Assembly: GCA_024743175.1 (NCBI GenBank)
Contig: JANSXA010000005.1
Coordinates: 248,001 to 312,000 of the forward strand
Reading direction: 5' to 3'
DNA from: Pseudomonadaceae bacterium
Lineage (GTDB): Bacteria > Pseudomonadota > Gammaproteobacteria > Pseudomonadales > Azotimanducaceae
DNA: 64,000 bases
Shown here: positions 35,506 to 44,188 of the stretch, one piece after another
Position numbering within the stretch: position 1 is the first letter of the stretch
How the letters are laid out: every line of letters begins with the position of its first letter
Program-made: the position numbers and the translations under genes
Notes under the pieces: model-generated
Database searches by the model: none
What the model was told of the DNA's origin: nothing
What the model saw: only the letters and a program-made list of their open reading frames with translations

Positions 35506-35532
35506 TCAGCCCCAGGGCCCGGTGCTGGCTGA
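35506..35532. terminator. Hairpin between convergent genes
   Basis: TCAGCC (35506-35511) pairs with GGCTGA (35527-35532) around a GC-rich 15-base loop containing GGGCCC, in the 37-base gap between the two stops. It could stop transcription from both sides. No T-tract is present, so confidence is low. Confidence 0.3.
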
Positions 35533-35534
35533 GC

Positions 35535-36359
35535 TCAATCGCTCTGCGCGTCGACAAGATCCCGATAAGCACGCATATGCCGCAGTGCGCTGACCTCATC
35601 ACCCTGCAGCTCCCGAATACGTGCAAGGTTATAATGGGCATCTGGTATAGAGGGTGCCTGCTGATAGAAATCAGCCGCTTTGCTGGTTTCATCCAGCTCA
35701 TCAAACACCGTTCCAAGATTATATAACGCCAGCTGATGCCCCGGTCGTGCGGTTAGTGCCAGCTCATAATGACGTTTGGCGTGTTTCAGATCCCCACGAA
35801 GCTGATACAACCGTCCCAGGTTGACGTGGGCATCCGCATTTTTAGGATCAAGACGAATCGACTGCTTATACGCATCCGGCGCCTTGTCCGCGTCAACTTC
35901 CTCAAGGTCCAGGCCCAGGTTATACCACTCGTCTGTATCCAGATCTTCTGCCGCGATTGCTGCCTGAACATGCTGTTCCGCAATATCTGCGACAGAACCT
36001 GCTATCTGGTCACGGCTGAAGTCAAAATTGATCTGACCGGTTTCAACTTCCCAGACATGTTGATCATCCCGCGCCATAACCGTCGTGCCATCCGCATAGA
36101 TGCGTACAGCACTGAGAGACTTTTCCTGTTCAATTTCTTTTTTCAGTTTTACCAGCGCGCGATAAGCTTTACGCGTTGTCACCGAGGCGTTCATTAAACC
36201 TTTGGCGGTTCGGAGCAACACCACATCCTGAAAAGAAAAACGATACTCACCGCGCGGACCGCGGCCAGGCTGCACCAGCGAGCGGCGCACGTAATGACGC
36301 ACCTGATCGGTATTCAGACCTATGAGTTCAGCAACTTCTTTTGTTCTGTAGCCACTCAT
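35535..36359 (-). CDS. MerR-type HTH regulator fused to TPR repeats
   Basis: 274 residues from the ATG at 36359, with AGGGGA 12 bases upstream (the frame extends to a TTG at 36383). Residues 1-80 are a MerR-like winged helix (YRTKEVAELIGLNTDQVRHYV, then RGEYRFSFQDVVLLRTAKGL). A linker region of about 80 residues follows. Residues 150-270 are TPR repeats, such as NADAHVNLGRLYQLRGDLKH and HQLALYNLGTVFDELDETSK. It is a DNA-binding protein with a protein-interaction tail instead of a small-ligand pocket. It converges on the second ECF operon. Target genes are not visible. Confidence 0.8.
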   Translation of the reverse strand: MSGYRTKEVAELIGLNTDQVRHYVRRSLVQPGRGPRGEYRFSFQDVVLLRTAKGLMNASVTTRKAYRALVKLKKEIEQEKSLSAVRIYADGTTVMARDDQHVWEVETGQINFDFSRDQIAGSVADIAEQHVQAAIAAEDLDTDEWYNLGLDLEEVDADKAPDAYKQSIRLDPKNADAHVNLGRLYQLRGDLKHAKRHYELALTARPGHQLALYNLGTVFDELDETSKAADFYQQAPSIPDAHYNLARIRELQGDEVSALRHMRAYRDLVDAQSD

Positions 36360-36432
36360 CAGACCGACACTTCCCCTACGCAAAACGTGACGCAGATTTT
36401 GCCTGGGTTGCGCTCACCTTGCCACCGGTAAA

Positions 36433-36458
36433 GGACCTTTGATTAAAATAAAAGGCCC
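36433..36458 (-). terminator. Possible terminator after the membrane-protein gene
   Basis: Read on the minus strand, GGGCCTTT pairs with AAAGGTCC (seven Watson-Crick pairs and one G-U) around a ten-base AT-rich loop, about 14 bases after the stop of the gene at 36473-37483. Only three T residues follow, so it would be weak. Confidence 0.35.
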
Positions 36459-36472
36459 TGGAATTGCAAAAT

Positions 36473-37483
36473 TTACGCAATAAAGAAGTCAACAACGTTT
36501 TCTATCAGGGCTGCGCCGATCCAGGTCAGGGGTACGATCACGAGATAAAGACTGAATCGTGTCAGCACGCTGATATCCATGGGCCATTCGGCAACCGAAG
36601 CTACTTCACGGCGAAACGTCAGCAACGTGGCCAGGCCTGGCACATCCTGCAGGGGATCAGAGGAAAGCTGATTGATCTTCTGCTGGATCATAGAGAGTTG
36701 CTCCTGCTTTGCACGCTTCAGACGCTGATGTAAGGGCCACACCGGCGCTACAAACAAGTACACCAACGCAACTGTAGTCGGCGCTAATCCAGGAATGGTT
36801 GTCCATACGCTGGTGTCACCATCCAGCCACATGATTGAAAAAAGAGACTGCGCGCCAATGACCAGTAATGTTGAGCTTACCGCCATACGCCCGAACGGGA
36901 TGAGCGAAGCGCCATTCAGAACATCAACATCCACCTTTTCAGCCAGTTTCCTGAACATACGCGCGTTGTCGACTAACGCATGTACCGTACAGGTTACCGT
37001 TACCCACACCAGCCATGGTCCAAAGGTCGCAACAAAACTTGGGTAGTTACGGTAGAAGCCGTTAACCAGAATGCGGATCTCGCCGGTTAACAACCAACTT
37101 TGAGAAAACCACAACACTGTAGCCGCGGTTAAATTGACTAAAACCCAGGCCCAGGAGCGATGACTGACACGCACGCTCAACACTGCTGATTCCTCCGCTG
37201 ATAACAAACCATTCTGATGCAACTCTATGAGAGCCGCCTGGCTACGCTCGGTGACAAAGTGAAAGACCGGGATGATATAGGCCACAATGCAGACAAAAAA
37301 CAACGCAATCGGCCAGCCCAAAAGGGGATAATCACGAGATAACAGTCCAGCTGATTCCACAAAAATTGTCATAAAGACAAACAGTCCAAGAAAAGAGAAC
37401 CAGCGGCCAAATCTTACATCGGGCACCAGGCGCAAAATCCAGAGACGACCCAAACCCTTTTTCTTTTCCTTTCCCTCTTCCAT
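36473..37483 (-). CDS. Multi-pass membrane protein of unknown function
   Basis: 336 residues from the ATG at 37483, which shares bases with the stop of the NUDIX gene (TGATG), so translation is coupled. About six to seven hydrophobic segments are seen: near residues 25-50, 54-75, 105-127, 145-165, 200-222, 228-250 and 305-330. A cytoplasmic amphipathic stretch (QRLKRAKQEQLSMIQQKINQ) lies between the last two. No transporter or enzyme motif is visible and I do not recognise the family. Coupling to a NUDIX hydrolase is the only functional hint. Confidence 0.65.
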   Translation of the reverse strand: MEEGKEKKKGLGRLWILRLVPDVRFGRWFSFLGLFVFMTIFVESAGLLSRDYPLLGWPIALFFVCIVAYIIPVFHFVTERSQAALIELHQNGLLSAEESAVLSVRVSHRSWAWVLVNLTAATVLWFSQSWLLTGEIRILVNGFYRNYPSFVATFGPWLVWVTVTCTVHALVDNARMFRKLAEKVDVDVLNGASLIPFGRMAVSSTLLVIGAQSLFSIMWLDGDTSVWTTIPGLAPTTVALVYLFVAPVWPLHQRLKRAKQEQLSMIQQKINQLSSDPLQDVPGLATLLTFRREVASVAEWPMDISVLTRFSLYLVIVPLTWIGAALIENVVDFFIA

Positions 37484-38106
37484 CAATCGAACGCCGTAAA
37501 ACGAGAAGGATCCGCGCGAAAGGCATACGCTGCTTCTATATCCGCTGCAATCACTCGACCTGTGGATAACTCCGGCAACTGCCGAGGATCAAAATAGTCT
37601 GCACCCAGACACTCATGCCCAGCCTCCGGCAATGTGTCGTCAATCTGTTCACAGAGAAAAAAGAATTTATAGAAATCGCGGATATCAGGTTTGTAGAGAT
37701 GCTTAGCCTTATGTTTCACGGCGTAAAGCGCTCGCGCTTTGACGCTGAGACCGGCTTCTTCTGCAATTTCTTTTTCGATGTTCTGAGCAGCGGACAGGCC
37801 TACGTCTGCGTACCCTCCGGGTAGCGTCCAGCGCTGATCTGTTTTTTCCTGCACCAGCAGAATCTCATCGCCGCGGAATACTGCGCCACGTACGTCAATC
37901 AAGGGTGTGGCGTAGGTTCTGGCAAAATCAGAATGCATATTCAAGATCTGCTGCACCGGTACCTGACCCAGGGAAGCCAACATGTTCTGCGCAATGTCGG
38001 CCACCTCACGATAGCGCTCGTTGTCATGCTCAGACACATCGAAGTGCAGGCCAGTTGAGGCCAGCGCCTGCAATCGTTTGGCCCATGCCAGCCATTGATC
38101 TTCCAT
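37483..38106 (-). CDS. NUDIX hydrolase
   Basis: 207 residues. An N-terminal helical domain (residues 1-65, KRLQALASTGLHF) like that of the NUDIX_N group precedes the Nudix fold. The Nudix box reads GYADVGLSAAQNIEKEIAE followed by EAGL: the catalytic EExxEE core is kept as KEIAEEAG, while the first Glu of the consensus is Leu and the Arg is Lys, variations I believe are tolerated in this subgroup. It probably hydrolyses an ADP-ribose- or nucleoside-diphosphate-linked compound. It is divergent from the LLM oxidoreductase gene and coupled to the membrane-protein gene downstream. Confidence 0.85.
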   Translation of the reverse strand: MEDQWLAWAKRLQALASTGLHFDVSEHDNERYREVADIAQNMLASLGQVPVQQILNMHSDFARTYATPLIDVRGAVFRGDEILLVQEKTDQRWTLPGGYADVGLSAAQNIEKEIAEEAGLSVKARALYAVKHKAKHLYKPDIRDFYKFFFLCEQIDDTLPEAGHECLGADYFDPRQLPELSTGRVIAADIEAAYAFRADPSRFTAFD

Positions 38107-38223
38107 TGTGCTTCGGTCTTCGCTGAGAAGTTCGCATGGTACATCAATCCCTGCTTGCCGCGACTTGTTGAAAGGTCATACCCTGGAACTTAAACCTACA
38201 GTCACACTTTTTAAGGGAATCAC

Positions 38224-39246
38224 ATGCCGGACATGAAACTGGGACTTGCACTTGGCTACTGGGGCTCACAGCCGCCCACCAATCACATCCAACTGGCTCA
38301 GGAAGCTGAAAAAATCGGCTACGACTCCGTCTGGACGGCGGAGGCGTATGGCTCGGATGCTTTGAGTCCACTGGCCTGGATTGGCGCCAACACCAGTAAA
38401 ATTCGTCTTGGCACCGGTGTTATCCAACTATCGGCACGTACACCGACCGCTACTGCCATGGCCGCCATGACCATGGATCATCTGTCCAACGGCCGCATGA
38501 TCATAGGTCTGGGTGTATCCGGACCCCAGGTGGTTGAAGGCTGGTATGGCGGACCATTTGCTAAACCGTTAGCCCGCACACGGGAATACATCGGCATCAT
38601 GCGAAAAGTCATCGCGCGGGAAGAACCCGTCGCCAACCCGGGCGAACACTATCCCTTGCCTTATACAGGCGAAGGGTCCTGGGGTCTGGGTAAACCTCTG
38701 AAGTCGATCCTGCACCCGCTGCGCAAAGAAATCCCCATTTTCATGGGGGCAGAGGGTCCAAAAAACGTTGCTCTTGCGGCAGAAATTGCGGATGGCTGGT
38801 TGCCCTTGTACTACTCACCGTTCCGTCAGGAGGTTTACGCGCCTTCACTGTCCAACGCCAAAGCGGATTTTGAAATCACTCAGGGTGTAGTGGTGAACAT
38901 TACCGACGACGTTGAGGCCGGCCTGCAGCCGGTGAAACACATGCTGGCGCTTTACGTTGGCGGCATGGGCGCCAAAGACCGAAATTTTCACAAAGAGCTG
39001 GTCAGCCGCATGGGTTTTGAGGCTGAAGCACAGAAGGTTCAGGATCTGTTTATGGCGGGCAAAAAAGACGAGGCCGCGCAGGCCATCCCTGACGCCCTGG
39101 CGGACGAAATCTCCCTGGTAGGGCCCGTTGATAAGATCAAAGATCGACTGCAGGCCTGGGACGAAACCCCAGTCACCTCATTGACGGTATCAGCACGCAG
39201 CTCTGCTCAGCTGCAGACGCTGGCAGATCTGGTGCTCGATCGTTAG
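38224..39246 (+). CDS. LLM-class flavin/F420-dependent oxidoreductase
   Basis: 340 residues with an AAGGGA ribosome site. It has the TIM-barrel features of the luciferase-like monooxygenase superfamily: a beta-strand start KLGLALGYWG, EAEKIGYDSVWTAEAYGSDA, IRLGTGVIQLSARTP, MTMDHLSNGRMIIGLGVSGP and EIADGWLPLYYSP. This branch is usually annotated F420-dependent, but proteobacterial members may use FMN; the cofactor cannot be decided here. The substrate is unknown. Its stop overlaps the stop of the convergent lipoprotein gene by four bases. Confidence 0.85.
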   Translation: MPDMKLGLALGYWGSQPPTNHIQLAQEAEKIGYDSVWTAEAYGSDALSPLAWIGANTSKIRLGTGVIQLSARTPTATAMAAMTMDHLSNGRMIIGLGVSGPQVVEGWYGGPFAKPLARTREYIGIMRKVIAREEPVANPGEHYPLPYTGEGSWGLGKPLKSILHPLRKEIPIFMGAEGPKNVALAAEIADGWLPLYYSPFRQEVYAPSLSNAKADFEITQGVVVNITDDVEAGLQPVKHMLALYVGGMGAKDRNFHKELVSRMGFEAEAQKVQDLFMAGKKDEAAQAIPDALADEISLVGPVDKIKDRLQAWDETPVTSLTVSARSSAQLQTLADLVLDR

Positions 39247-39773
39247 TCTTCAGACTCCTGATCAGCTTGCGTTTCTGCTTCAGCTTGCGTGCTCGACGAC
39301 GATCGACGGTTCACTTGAAGCGTGTCTTTGAGCAACGCCACCTGTTCCTTGGTCACACTTTCAAATCCTGGAATAGCACAACGCATACCCGGTGAAATGC
39401 CGCCTAACCCACTATCGTAAGTGGCGCGAATGCCGTCCAACGCACACAGCTGGCTGCCGACGCCAGGCTCGTAAATCACCGGTCTGCCTCGACGTAAACC
39501 CGGACAACGGCGATCGAAACGCACGAGAAAATATTTTTCGCGTGCTACCCGCAGCACTATGTGCTGCTCGTCGATAACCTGCATGTCACGGATACGGGTG
39601 GTGTTGATACAGCGCGGTGACTTCACATAATCATCCAGGGTTGGATCTCTGTTGAGAATCTCTTCGACCGTTAGCGCTTTTTCTTCGGCTGTTTGTTGCT
39701 GCTGGTCGACCCCGGCGCTGCTACATCCAGCTACCGCAACCATGATCAGGAGAAAAAAATGGAAGCTTTTCAT
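39243..39773 (-). CDS. Small lipoprotein, paralogue of the preceding gene product
   Basis: 176 residues. The lipobox VAVAGC ends the signal, so Cys16 should be lipidated. The core, from PRCINTTRIRDMQVIDEQH through LRVAREKYFLVRFDRRCPGL to GSQLCALDGI, has the same plan as the product of the upstream gene: a Cys, a predicted strand ending in a conserved DxxH, an RxxW/YxxR region, a Cys in CPGL/CSGL, and a QLC/QMC. This matches what I recall as DUF6491. The C-terminus adds a Ser/Gln/Glu-rich tail. Function is unknown. Start and upstream stop overlap (ATGA). Confidence 0.75.
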   Translation of the reverse strand: MKSFHFFLLIMVAVAGCSSAGVDQQQQTAEEKALTVEEILNRDPTLDDYVKSPRCINTTRIRDMQVIDEQHIVLRVAREKYFLVRFDRRCPGLRRGRPVIYEPGVGSQLCALDGIRATYDSGLGGISPGMRCAIPGFESVTKEQVALLKDTLQVNRRSSSSTQAEAETQADQESED

Positions 39774-40162
39774 GACGAATCTGCCTGCGCCAGCACATCT
39801 TTCAGCTGAGCTACCTGCTCGAGGGTGACCGCTTCAAACGGTCCCAACAGGCAATTGGCTACAGGCCCTTCGCCGCGCACAGCGCCTCGGCTTGTAGCCG
39901 TAACACGATCGTTAGCACACATCTGACTGCCGAATCTGGTGACATTGAGTGCCATGTTCTTACGCAGACCCGAACATTGTGTTTTCAATCGGCTCACCCA
40001 GCGGCGATCCAGACTGCCAATCAGCAAAAGGTGCTCGCTATCAAGGATCTCAAACTGCTTTACATCACGCGCGTAGAGGCAGTTAGCTGGCTCAGAGTCC
40101 GCCCAGCTATCCGCTGCGACAGGCATAAGGAGCAGAACTAGAATCGGTAATATCAGCTTCAT
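39770..40162 (-). CDS. Small secreted protein (DUF6491-like)
   Basis: 130 residues from the ATG at 40162, chosen because AAGAGGAA lies nine bases upstream and a signal peptide (LILPILVLLLMPVAADSWA) begins at once; the frame extends to 40189. The mature protein has four cysteines (NCLYARDV, TQCSGLR, SQMCANDR, ANCLLGPF), probably in two disulfides. It ends FEAVTLEQVAQLKDVLA, matching FESVTKEQVALLKDTLQ in the downstream lipoprotein. The two genes are thus tandem duplicates that diverged into a soluble periplasmic and a lipid-anchored form. Function is unknown. Confidence 0.75.
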   Translation of the reverse strand: MKLILPILVLLLMPVAADSWADSEPANCLYARDVKQFEILDSEHLLLIGSLDRRWVSRLKTQCSGLRKNMALNVTRFGSQMCANDRVTATSRGAVRGEGPVANCLLGPFEAVTLEQVAQLKDVLAQADSS

Positions 40163-40214
40163 GGTGTGTTCCTCTTGAGGTTTTCCCATTGTGTTAATCG
40201 TGACCCTGGCGGCT

Positions 40215-41030
40215 CTATTGTACAGGTTCCAGCGTAGAGAGTTTTTTCAGCGTCTCACCACAGTCAGCGTCCACTTTCAGAGTAAGCATTTCATCAGCGC
40301 GGGTTTTACCGCGATTCAGCGCAGCTATAGGTAAACCCAGCTCTGCAGCGCGACGTACAAAACGAAAACTCGAATACACCATCAACGAACTGCCAATCAC
40401 CAGCACACTGTCGGCCTGGTCAAGCTGGGCAAACCCCTGCGCAACTCGATCCCGCGGCACTGAATCACCAAAAAACACAACATCCGGCTTCAATATACCC
40501 CCACATTGCGCGCATTGAGGTACTTTGACGGTAGAGAAATCAGTACGCGCCAGGTCCGCGTCACCATCTGGCGCCATGCCTATCGTGTCCGTAAAAGCTG
40601 GTGTGTTGTGGCTATCCAACCACTGTTGAACAGCATCGCGACTGACAGTATCTCCACAGGCCATACAAACAACCTGATCCAGACGGCCATGCAGATCAAT
40701 GACCTGTTGATGACCTGCACGCTGGTGCAGACCGTCTACGTTCTGTGTGATTAAGCCACATAATCGGCCCTGGGATTCCCATCGAGCGAGCACCTGATGG
40801 GCAACGTTAGGGGTGGCCTGCTTGAATTCCGGATAGCCGACCTGGCTGCGGGCCCAGTAGCGTTGCCGCCAGGCATGTGTCTGCATGAACGCCTGGTGCT
40901 GCACCGGTTGCGCCCGCTTCCATTCACCCTGTTCATCGCGATAGTCACCAATGCCCGACGCAGTGCTGCACCCAGCTCCGGTGATAACAAGCATTCGGTT
41001 ACTGCGTTGGATGAAATTTTCAATTGTCAT
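40215..41030 (-). CDS. Sir2-family NAD-dependent protein deacylase
   Basis: 271 residues, normal for bacterial sirtuins. NAD-binding GAGCSTASGIGDYR is at residues 18-31, followed by TQNVDGLHQRAGH and the catalytic His in IDLHGRLD. The zinc site is complete with VCMACG and PQCAQCGG. GDSVPRD and VIGSSLMVYS follow as expected. It removes acetyl or other acyl groups from lysines, consuming NAD. It belongs to the class II-like group (SIRT4-type) by the GDYRDE start. It is divergent from the ATP-grasp operon, with about 78 bases between. Confidence 0.92.
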   Translation of the reverse strand: MTIENFIQRSNRMLVITGAGCSTASGIGDYRDEQGEWKRAQPVQHQAFMQTHAWRQRYWARSQVGYPEFKQATPNVAHQVLARWESQGRLCGLITQNVDGLHQRAGHQQVIDLHGRLDQVVCMACGDTVSRDAVQQWLDSHNTPAFTDTIGMAPDGDADLARTDFSTVKVPQCAQCGGILKPDVVFFGDSVPRDRVAQGFAQLDQADSVLVIGSSLMVYSSFRFVRRAAELGLPIAALNRGKTRADEMLTLKVDADCGETLKKLSTLEPVQ

Positions 41031-41108
41031 GAGCTAATTTTGCCTGACTCAGGGTTCACCATCATGTGAAAGGCATCAATTTATCTTTTCAATGTGTACA
41101 ATGGGCTG

Positions 41109-42560
41109 ATGGCAATCAACTGGCAAACCTACCAGGCAGATAATGTCTGGGACGAACTCATTGCACCCAACGGGCGAGCCCGCAAAGGTGGTGCAGCCTT
41201 AAAAACCGCGCTGGGCAAACTCGACGACAGCGAATTGTTGGAACGTCGTCATGCGGCGGAACTGGCAATTCGCTCGATGGGTATTACTTTTACGGTGTAC
41301 TCCGGAGAAGGCAGCGACACAATCGACCGGGACTGGCCTTTTGACATCATCCCAAGACTTGTCATGAAGACTGAGTGGGATGAAATAACAAAGGGGCTCA
41401 TACAACGGGTCAAAGCGCTGAATCTGTTCATCGACGATATCTATCACAAACAGCAGATCATCGAAGATGGCGTGTTGCCAAGGCAATACATCGACAAATC
41501 AAAAGACTTCCGCCCGGAGTGTATGGGCATCTCACCACCCCATGGCATGTGGGCTCATATTTGTGGCAGCGATCTGGTGCGCGGCGGTGACGGCACCATG
41601 TACGTTCTTGAAGATAATTTGCGGGTGCCTTCCGGTGTATCCTATATGCTCGAAAACCGCGAAGTCATGAAGCGGGTATTTCCGGAGTTGTTTTCTGATT
41701 ACCTCATCCATCCGGTAGACGACTACCCTACCGAGCTGGCCAAATGTCTGCGCTCGCTTAACCCTAACAACAATCGTTCGCCGCAACTGGCTGTGCTGAC
41801 ACCGGGCATCTATAATTCAGCGTACTTTGAACACGCTTATCTTGCCAACGCGATGGCGGCCGAGCTGGTTGAAGGTCGCGACCTCGAAGTCGGTAAAGAC
41901 GACTATCTGTACATGCGCACCATCCAGGGTCTGGTGCGTGTGGATGTACTGTATCGTCGCATCGACGATTCGTTTCTTGATCCGGAAGTGTTTAACCCGG
42001 AATCCGCCCTTGGCGTGCCAGGCATCATGCGCGCGTGGCGTGCGGGCAAAGTAGCCCTGGCCAATGCACCGGGTTGTGGTGTCGCGGATGACAAAGTCAT
42101 TTACACCTATGTGCCGGATATCATCGAGTATTATCTTGGCGAAAAACCGTTGATTTCAAACGTGCCTTCGTATCGATGCGTTGAAAAAGATCACCGTGAC
42201 TACGTGCTCGACAATCTCGACAAACTTGTTGTCAAACCCGCCAACGAATCCGGCGGTTACGGCATGTTGATCGGACCGAAGGCCAGCAAGAAAGAACGCG
42301 ATCAGTTCGCCAGACAGATACGCGCCAATCCGCGTAACTACATGGCGCAGCCCATGTTGAACCTGTCGACGTCGCCTACTTTAATCGATGCCAACGCCGA
42401 ACCTCGACACCTTGACCTGCGACCTTTTATTCTCAGTGGTGCAAATCACTATGTCACCACCGGCGGACTGACGCGTGTAGCAATGCGCAAAGGTTCTATT
42501 GTTGTAAATTCATCCCAGGGCGGGGGCAGTAAAGACACCTGGGTGGTAGATCCGCAATGA
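41109..42560 (+). CDS. Circularly permuted ATP-grasp type 2 protein
   Basis: 483 residues from the ATG at 41109 (a GTG at 41094 is also in frame). It has the DUF404/DUF407 signatures: GITFTVYSGEGSDTIDRDWP near the N-terminus, FRPECMGISPPHGMWAHICG, VLEDNLRVPSGVSYMLENR and VVKPANESGGYGMLIGPKAS. ATP-grasp proteins of this group are thought to ligate peptides or amino acids. The alpha-E gene overlaps its end by four bases (ATGA), which is the usual pairing. The transglutaminase-like gene that often completes this cluster is absent here. The product is unknown. Confidence 0.9.
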   Translation: MAINWQTYQADNVWDELIAPNGRARKGGAALKTALGKLDDSELLERRHAAELAIRSMGITFTVYSGEGSDTIDRDWPFDIIPRLVMKTEWDEITKGLIQRVKALNLFIDDIYHKQQIIEDGVLPRQYIDKSKDFRPECMGISPPHGMWAHICGSDLVRGGDGTMYVLEDNLRVPSGVSYMLENREVMKRVFPELFSDYLIHPVDDYPTELAKCLRSLNPNNNRSPQLAVLTPGIYNSAYFEHAYLANAMAAELVEGRDLEVGKDDYLYMRTIQGLVRVDVLYRRIDDSFLDPEVFNPESALGVPGIMRAWRAGKVALANAPGCGVADDKVIYTYVPDIIEYYLGEKPLISNVPSYRCVEKDHRDYVLDNLDKLVVKPANESGGYGMLIGPKASKKERDQFARQIRANPRNYMAQPMLNLSTSPTLIDANAEPRHLDLRPFILSGANHYVTTGGLTRVAMRKGSIVVNSSQGGGSKDTWVVDPQ

Positions 42561-43540
42561 TCGATCGCACCTTATCCAGCACCGCTCTACGCACCTACTG
42601 GCTCGGCCGTTATCTGGAGCGCGCGGGCAGCACCGCGCGACTGGTCTCTGTCAATGCCAACCTGATGATCGACCTGCCTGCACTGTTGTCGTTAGGCTGG
42701 ATGCCACTTGTCCAGATTCTCAGCCAGGAAGAAGAATACCTGTCCCTTTACGGCGACAGAATAAACACGGGCACAAGCGCCGCTGACCGTAACGAACGGG
42801 AAAACAACGAAAAAACTGTTGTTAAGTTCCTGCTCAGCGACCAGCGCAACCCCGGGTCACTGCTCAACGCACTGGCTTACGCCCGGGAAAACGCACGCAC
42901 CCTGCGGGGCAGTTTCCCTCGCGGTGCTTATGAACATATCAATGAAGCTTACCTGTCTGCCAAAGACCTGTTGCAGGAACCGCTGAGCCGCTCCCGACGC
43001 AATACCGGATTGCAGGAGATTATCGGCCATCTGGATCTGATCAACGGCTTCCTGTCTTCCACCATGCTGCACAATGCCAGCTGGCAGTTTTATCGCCTGG
43101 GGAACTTTATCGAGCGCGCGGACATGACCACGCGCCTGATCGATCTGCGCACTACCAACCTGGTTAAAGGTGCATCTGACCTTGAGCCTTTCACAGTTAT
43201 ACAATGGCGCAGTGTTTTAAATTCGTTAGACTCCATGCAGAATTACACCATCAGCATGCAGAATCCTGTGAATCAGGAAGATGTGCTTGAATTCCTGCTG
43301 CAGAATGATGACCTGCCGCGTTCTCTGATGCGATGCCTGAATACCGTTCGCAACTGCCTGCGGCAACTTCCCAACAATACTGAACCACTCGAACTTGTGA
43401 ACAAAATGCGGCGCCAGCTGCAGCGCGCTCGAGTGCGGTCGCTGAAAGACGAGCGCCTGCATAAATACGTTGATGCAAGACAGAAACAGCTGTTAACTCT
43501 ACACAACAAAATAACCAATCAGTATTTTCCTAAAAGTTAA
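42557..43540 (+). CDS. Alpha-E domain protein (DUF403), partner of the ATP-grasp protein
   Basis: 327 residues, all helical. It contains the family start LSSTALRTYWLGRYLERAGS TARL-type segment (residues 6-28) and later WQFYRLGNFIERADMTTRLI. The alpha-E family has no known enzyme activity and always sits beside permuted ATP-grasp genes, so it probably forms a complex with the preceding product. The two genes share four bases, which implies coupled translation. A GST gene follows 24 bases later with its own strong ribosome site. Confidence 0.9.
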   Translation: MIDRTLSSTALRTYWLGRYLERAGSTARLVSVNANLMIDLPALLSLGWMPLVQILSQEEEYLSLYGDRINTGTSAADRNERENNEKTVVKFLLSDQRNPGSLLNALAYARENARTLRGSFPRGAYEHINEAYLSAKDLLQEPLSRSRRNTGLQEIIGHLDLINGFLSSTMLHNASWQFYRLGNFIERADMTTRLIDLRTTNLVKGASDLEPFTVIQWRSVLNSLDSMQNYTISMQNPVNQEDVLEFLLQNDDLPRSLMRCLNTVRNCLRQLPNNTEPLELVNKMRRQLQRARVRSLKDERLHKYVDARQKQLLTLHNKITNQYFPKS

Positions 43541-43564
43541 GCAATAATCTCTGGGGGGAGAGCA

Positions 43565-44188
43565 ATGATTCAGCTATACGGCCTGCGCCTGAGCAACTAC
43601 TACAGCTTGATAAAAGCCCTGATGATAGATAAGGGGTTGGATTTCGAAGAAGTCAAAGCCCCACCTACGCAGAAAGACGATAACCTTGCCCGCACCCCGA
43701 TGGGCAAAATGCCTTCAATTGGCGTCGATGGAAAGTATCTGTCTGAATCCCTGGCGATTGCACAGTATCTGGATGCGATTGCGCCGCAACCAGCGCTGCT
43801 GCCCAGTGACCCCTGGCAGGCGGCAAAGGTCATGGAACTGGTTTATCACATCAAGCTTGACGTTGAGCTGGTCGCGCGTCGCTGTTTGCCGGAGGCCCTG
43901 TTCGGACAGAGTGTCAGTGAAGAAACAAAGACCAGTACCCAGGCTGAGCTGAAGCGTGGCCTCGCTGCGGTCAATCGAATCATTGTCTGCGAACCTTATG
44001 CAGCAGGAAACACCCTGAGCCTGGCCGATTACTATCTGTACTTCTGTTACGGCCTGGCTGACGTCATCAGCCAGAAGATGTTCAATGAAAGTATCATCGC
44101 TCAAAATCCGGATATTGCGGCCTTGATGCAGAAACTGGCTGCTCACCCGAGCATTGCGCAGGTTGACGCCGAACAGGCGGAGAAATAG
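43565..44188 (+). CDS. Glutathione S-transferase family protein
   Basis: 207 residues with a very strong ribosome site (GGGGGGAG). The thioredoxin-fold domain begins IQLYGLRLSNYYSLIKALMI, followed by RTPMGKMPSIGVDGKYLSES, which provides the cis-Pro and gamma-glutamyl site, and a helical domain with NTLSLADYYLYFCYGLAD. Substrate is unknown. The TAG stop at 44186-44188 is immediately followed by the ATG of the serine hydrolase gene, so they are probably translated from one mRNA, along with the ATP-grasp pair upstream. Confidence 0.85.
   Translation: MIQLYGLRLSNYYSLIKALMIDKGLDFEEVKAPPTQKDDNLARTPMGKMPSIGVDGKYLSESLAIAQYLDAIAPQPALLPSDPWQAAKVMELVYHIKLDVELVARRCLPEALFGQSVSEETKTSTQAELKRGLAAVNRIIVCEPYAAGNTLSLADYYLYFCYGLADVISQKMFNESIIAQNPDIAALMQKLAAHPSIAQVDAEQAEK

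Noticed and set aside
37700-37830. NUDIX box with Leu for the first Glu and Lys for Arg, considered as a dead enzyme
   Set aside because: The metal-binding EExxEE-type core (KEIAEEAG) is intact and, as far as I recall, the subgroup with this N-terminal domain varies at those positions.
39243-39246. Convergent genes sharing four bases at their stops, also seen at 63319-63322
   Set aside because: A common outcome of compact genomes; no functional meaning is implied.
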